Shown here in pieces: positions 60,539 through 64,000 of a DNA stretch of 64,000 bases. The DNA lies in assembly GCA_964439625.1 (NCBI GenBank), contig CAYTPI010000007.1, positions 1 to 64,000 of the forward strand, given 5' to 3'. The notes below the pieces were generated by a model. It made no database searches and was not told the origin of the DNA. It was given only the letters and a program-made list of their open reading frames with translations. Origin of the DNA: CAYTPI01 sp964439625 (lineage in GTDB: Bacteria > Chloroflexota > Anaerolineae > Aggregatilineales > UBA3940). The position numbers and the translations under genes are program-made. The stretch's first letter is position 1; each line of letters starts with the position of its first letter.

Positions 60539-63373
60539 GTGGCAGTTGCCGTCAGCGTTATCATTCCATTTGCATTAGCCGTTGTAGCAAAACCCTTCAC
60601 AACGCGTCTGCGGAATGTATCATCTCCCCATCTACAAACTGGTATTGTGGCGCTCGTCGTCGCAGGTTTATTTGCGTTGTTTGCATCCTACCTGCCAATG
60701 GTCGAGGCAGAAGCAATTACATTTGTAATCGACTGGGTTCCAAACCTAGGTCTGTCGCTGTCGCTTTATTTAGACAGGCTAGCCTTGCTCTATGCATTAC
60801 TGATCACAGGCATTGGCATCGCTATCGTTCTGTTTGCAGGCTACTACTTCGATGAGGTCGAGGAGCTTGGACGTTTCTATTCATTGATGCTGGCCTTTAT
60901 GGGCAGTATGTTGGGCCTTGTTTTGTCCGGTAATGTCCTAACTCTCTTTATTTGCTGGGAGTTGACCAGCGTTATCTCGTTCAGTCTGATTAGCTTCAAA
61001 GGCAAGTATGCAGATGCTCGCAAAAGTGGCTTACGGGCACTGATGGTTACTGCAGGTGGTGGGCTTGCGTTATTGGCGGGCCTTCTCGTTTTAGGTGGGG
61101 CTGCGGGTACCTATGAATTTACCGAGATATTAGCTAATGGTGACGTACTCCGGGAACACCCTTGGTACGCTGCTTTTACTATCCTGATACTCATTGGCTG
61201 TTTTAGCAAGAGTGCTCAATTTCCGCTCCACTTCTGGCTGCCCGGCGCTATGACAGCGCCAACACCTGCCAGCGCATACTTACACTCTGCTACGATGGTC
61301 AAAGCTGGTATTTATCTGCTGCTGCGCTTTAGCCCAGCCTTAGGCGATACACCCCTATGGATTGCAGCAGTCAGTGGTATCGGCTTTATTACATTCCTGC
61401 TTGGCTCTGTGATGGCGCTTACCAAAAACGACCTTAAGGCGATTCTGGCATATGCTACGGTCAGTAAATTGGGTGCTATTGTTGCTTTGATCGGGCTGCC
61501 AGATTCCATTGGGATTAAAGCAGCACTCGTTGGGATACTCGCTCATGCCTTTTACAAAGCAACGCTCTTTATGGTGGCTGGTTCTTTAGACCATGCAACA
61601 GGCACGCGTGATTATCGTCGTTTTGGCGGCTTAGCAAAGACATTCCCATGGTTAGCAGGGTTAACGGTAGTCGCAGGGCTTTCAATGGCTGGTGCTCCGC
61701 TACCATTACTCGGGTTCGTCTCTAAAGAGACCTTAATCGATGCATCATTGCAAGCCAATTTGATCGCTACTATTGTGGCAGTGCTTGCATCCACCTTTAC
61801 TGTAGCGGTTGCTTTTGTGCTGATATGGGACGTCTTCTTTGGAAAAGCACGGGATGAAACAATTCATCCGCACAAGCTACCGTCTCCAATTGCACTTGGA
61901 CCAGTCCTAATTAGTGTTGCAACAGTTGTATTCGCAATTGCACTCGAGCCTTTGGTCGCTCAGCTTATTGAGCCAATTGTCCCGAAAGAATTTGAATTAC
62001 ACCTTATTCCCACCGCCAAAACTTTACCTGCGTTTGGGTTGAGCCTGCTGGCTTTGGTAGGAGGTGGTGGCATTTTTGCGACACGCTCAACTTGGCGCCA
62101 ATGGCATCTACCATTTCCCGATCCATTTAAAGTCTATGACTCAGTCATCGGCACAGTGGAATGGTTTGGTGATGCCCTTCTGCAAACTCAGAGTGGAAAA
62201 CTCCGTTATTATCTAGTTGTGATCTTGGGTGCAGTTGCTTTATTCATGACCGTTGCTGCGATAGCAACTGGGGCACCGGCTGATGCATTATCCCTATCTA
62301 ATTTAACGCTGAACTCCGGCAATGATGTTGTCAAGCTTGTCTTGATCACCCTTGCACTTACCGCCGCGACTGGTACGATCTTCTTAAAAGATCACTTTCT
62401 GGCTGCTCTCTCACTTGGCGTTATGGGCTACGCGGTTGGCGGCGTATTCCTTGTAGAGCCTGCCCCAGATGTTGCCCTCGTTCATTTTCTAGTTGAGACC
62501 TTGGCGACTGTTCTTGTTATCGTCATGCTAGGGCGCATCAGCCGGAAGCAGCGCGAGACGGCAATGTCAAGATTATGGGGACAAACCAAGCGCGGTGTTG
62601 CTCGTGATGTCATTATCTCAACCATAATTGGTGTGGTGGTCAGCACCTTTGCGGTTGCTGCGGTTGCCAACCGTCCGGAGCGTACATCCGTCGCAACTTG
62701 GCATCTAGAGAACTCACTCGAAGAAACAGGAGCTACTGATGTTGTCGCCGCTATTCTGGCAGACTTCCGTGGCACCGACACACTCTTAGAGATTGCCGTG
62801 TTCGCTATGGCAGGTGTAGGCGTGCTGACGCTGCTATCAACGTTCCACACCGAATTAAAATCCGACAGCGACACACGCAATCCGCTGGTCGGCACACACA
62901 CACATGAACACAAAGAAAGCTTGCATCACGAGGAAGCACGTCTTTCAACACCATTCACGCGCGTCATCGCCAGAATGATGATGCCCTTTGCGTTACTGAT
63001 TGCATTTTCTCATGTGTTGTTCGGGGCTTCGGCTCCGGGAGACGGATTCTCAGCGGGTATTGTGGCTGGCCTTGGGTTAGGCTTGTGGTATGTCGTGTTT
63101 GGTTACACACGTGCTCAAGATCAGCTAGCGTGGGTTAGTCCAGGTCGCTTAATTGGCATCGGGTTATTCCTAGCCATTCTTAATGCCGCTGCGCCACTGT
63201 TGCTCAGCTTGCCATTTTTTGCGCACCTATCATTTGATAGTGTGTCATTACCCGCAGGGATTAAGTTCGCATCGTCAACTATTTTCGAGATAGCCATCTT
63301 CCTGACGGTGTTTGGTAGTGCTGGCACCATTCTGGAAGCTATTGCTCATCCGACGGAGGTTGAACCTATATGA
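60539..63373 (+). CDS. mrpA: Mrp-type Na+/H+ antiporter subunit A fused to subunit B, 944 aa
   Basis: The protein is a proton-pumping subunit related to NADH dehydrogenase NuoL. The core (about 60-470) has GWELTSVISFSLISFKGKY, HFWLPGAMTAPTPASAYLHSATMVKAGIYLL and the key Lys in VMALTKNDLKAILAYATVSK. A second part is the DUF4040-type stretch. The last 150 residues (RVIARMMMPFALLIAFSHVLFG, then SAPGDGFSAGIVAGL) match MrpB. The fusion is longer than standalone MrpA. It starts at GTG after AGGGGG. Na+/H+ exchange for pH or ion control is the expected role. Confidence 0.88.
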   Translation: MAVAVSVIIPFALAVVAKPFTTRLRNVSSPHLQTGIVALVVAGLFALFASYLPMVEAEAITFVIDWVPNLGLSLSLYLDRLALLYALLITGIGIAIVLFAGYYFDEVEELGRFYSLMLAFMGSMLGLVLSGNVLTLFICWELTSVISFSLISFKGKYADARKSGLRALMVTAGGGLALLAGLLVLGGAAGTYEFTEILANGDVLREHPWYAAFTILILIGCFSKSAQFPLHFWLPGAMTAPTPASAYLHSATMVKAGIYLLLRFSPALGDTPLWIAAVSGIGFITFLLGSVMALTKNDLKAILAYATVSKLGAIVALIGLPDSIGIKAALVGILAHAFYKATLFMVAGSLDHATGTRDYRRFGGLAKTFPWLAGLTVVAGLSMAGAPLPLLGFVSKETLIDASLQANLIATIVAVLASTFTVAVAFVLIWDVFFGKARDETIHPHKLPSPIALGPVLISVATVVFAIALEPLVAQLIEPIVPKEFELHLIPTAKTLPAFGLSLLALVGGGGIFATRSTWRQWHLPFPDPFKVYDSVIGTVEWFGDALLQTQSGKLRYYLVVILGAVALFMTVAAIATGAPADALSLSNLTLNSGNDVVKLVLITLALTAATGTIFLKDHFLAALSLGVMGYAVGGVFLVEPAPDVALVHFLVETLATVLVIVMLGRISRKQRETAMSRLWGQTKRGVARDVIISTIIGVVVSTFAVAAVANRPERTSVATWHLENSLEETGATDVVAAILADFRGTDTLLEIAVFAMAGVGVLTLLSTFHTELKSDSDTRNPLVGTHTHEHKESLHHEEARLSTPFTRVIARMMMPFALLIAFSHVLFGASAPGDGFSAGIVAGLGLGLWYVVFGYTRAQDQLAWVSPGRLIGIGLFLAILNAAAPLLLSLPFFAHLSFDSVSLPAGIKFASSTIFEIAIFLTVFGSAGTILEAIAHPTEVEPI

Positions 63374-63711
63374 ACATCATCTTTGCTGTCGCGACTGGCG
63401 TCATGTTTGGTATTGGGGTTTTTCAAATCCTACGTCGTGACATGATCAAGTCTGCAATGGGCTTTTACATCGTCTTTACGGCTGTCAACTTTTTCTTCCT
63501 AGCAGCAGGGGCATTCAATGGTGTTGTTCCACCTTATGCTGGAGAGAGTCAGGACTTTAGCCAAGTATCAGATCCGCTCGTCCAAGCCTTAATTCTTACG
63601 GCGATTGTTGTTAGCTTCGGATCATTCTCACTCTTACTGGGGCTGGTGAACATGTATTCCAATCGCTTTAACACTGTCGACTCGGATGAAGCCGACCGCT
63701 TGCAGAACTAA
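63370..63711 (+). CDS. mrpC: Mrp antiporter subunit C, 113 aa
   Basis: This NuoK-like subunit has three helices (IIFAVATGVMFGIGVFQIL, MGFYIVFTAVNFFFLAAGAF, LVQALILTAIVVSFGSFSLLL), with the family-typical Asp-Pro-Leu-Val-Gln-Ala start of the last helix. It overlaps the mrpA stop by four bases (ATGA), and mrpD follows. Confidence 0.9.
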   Translation: MNIIFAVATGVMFGIGVFQILRRDMIKSAMGFYIVFTAVNFFFLAAGAFNGVVPPYAGESQDFSQVSDPLVQALILTAIVVSFGSFSLLLGLVNMYSNRFNTVDSDEADRLQN

Positions 63712-63746
63712 TTCATAGACCTTACGCATAAACAAGAGTCAACTAT

Positions 63747-64000
63747 ATGGCAAATACGCTTGTACTTGGGCCTATCTTTATACCGTTTTTCTGTGCAGCA
63801 CTGTGTTTGGTGTTAGCGCAACAAAAGCAGCTTCAGCGCATCGTAGCGCTTACGTCTGGCATTTTGGCCTGGCTGACAAGCATTGCGGTGTTGTACATCA
63901 ACTGGCAGACCCAAACACCATTGGTCTACCGGCTTGGTGGCTGGCCAACACCATACGGCATCACATTAGTTGCAGATATGCTATCCGCCTTGTTCGGTGT
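63747..64000 (+). CDS. mrpD: Mrp antiporter subunit D, N-terminal part, cut by window end
   Basis: The reading frame opens at the ATG at 63747 and runs past the edge. It encodes MANTLVLGPIFIPFFCAALC, then an extended hydrophobic helix, GGWPTPYGITLVADMLSALFG, typical of the NuoN-like MrpD start. It follows mrpC by 35 bases in the operon. Confidence 0.82.
   Translation, partial: MANTLVLGPIFIPFFCAALCLVLAQQKQLQRIVALTSGILAWLTSIAVLYINWQTQTPLVYRLGGWPTPYGITLVADMLSALFG

Overview
The window reads as a chromosomal, mostly housekeeping segment of a bacterium that is probably a member of the Chloroflexota, perhaps near Anaerolineae. This is inferred from style, not from a marker gene. The signs are secreted LysM proteins with Pro/Thr linkers, a DUF2330 protein, very acidic lipoprotein linkers on an ABC binding protein, several large GT39-type membrane glycosyltransferases, a short CysS/MshC-like ligase and roughly even base composition. 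No prophage, CRISPR array or rRNA operon is visible. The only mobile-element trace is a broken TnpB fragment at the extreme left edge.

Layout. 1-6.1 kb: TnpB remnant, two unrecognised proteins, a CysS-like ligase (minus), an orphan PD-(D/E)XK nuclease-like protein and a TPR membrane protein. 6.1-9.2 kb: a tightly overlapping set of two GT4 glycosyltransferases and a YjeF_N epimerase. 9.2-11.9 kb: minus-strand amidohydrolase, cupin and SDR genes. 12-16.7 kb: a GlsB-type membrane protein, lpdA, and a four-gene minus operon (P-loop protein, enolase-superfamily epimerase, CPXCG zinc protein, HAD hydrolase). 16.8-22.8 kb: plus-strand envelope genes (DUF2330, GT39, PPOX, LysM/lamin-tail, M23 peptidase). 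22.8-27.9 kb: yceI and marR with a shared candidate operator, then gatB, a TPR protein and a GGCT-like protein. 28-31.6 kb: a membrane-anchored glycosidase-like protein and ilvD. 31.6-36.4 kb: the translation block, in transcription order tRNA-Thr, tRNA-Tyr, tRNA-Ala, tRNA-Thr, tuf, rpmG, tRNA-Trp, secE, nusG, rplK, rplA. 36.5-42.3 kb: alr, a small unknown, fkbM methyltransferase, a two-domain ALDH and deoC. 42.5-45.7 kb: an amino-acid ABC binding protein and permease plus a membrane protein. 45.7-49.1 kb: proB, a PHP-domain protein and proA. 49.2-55.6 kb: a lipoprotein and a GT39/GT39/membrane/GT4 operon. 55.7-60.2 kb: a small unknown, a GAF/cyclase protein, a LysM-M23 peptidase and ctaB. 60.5-64 kb: start of an Mrp-type Na+/H+ antiporter operon, cut by the window end.

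Taken together the genes describe an organism that builds lipid-linked glycans and exports cell-wall hydrolases, makes branched-chain amino acids and proline, charges some tRNAs through the GatCAB route, makes heme O, and uses an Mrp cation antiporter. The points most worth a second look are a PHP protein between proB and proA that has lost several metal ligands, three GT39 proteins sharing one C-terminal domain, a gene that appears to begin at AUA, a recurring leaderless promoter arrangement, a paired MarR operator, and a structured region where rplJ-rplL would be expected. I did not find a convincing new multi-gene system.
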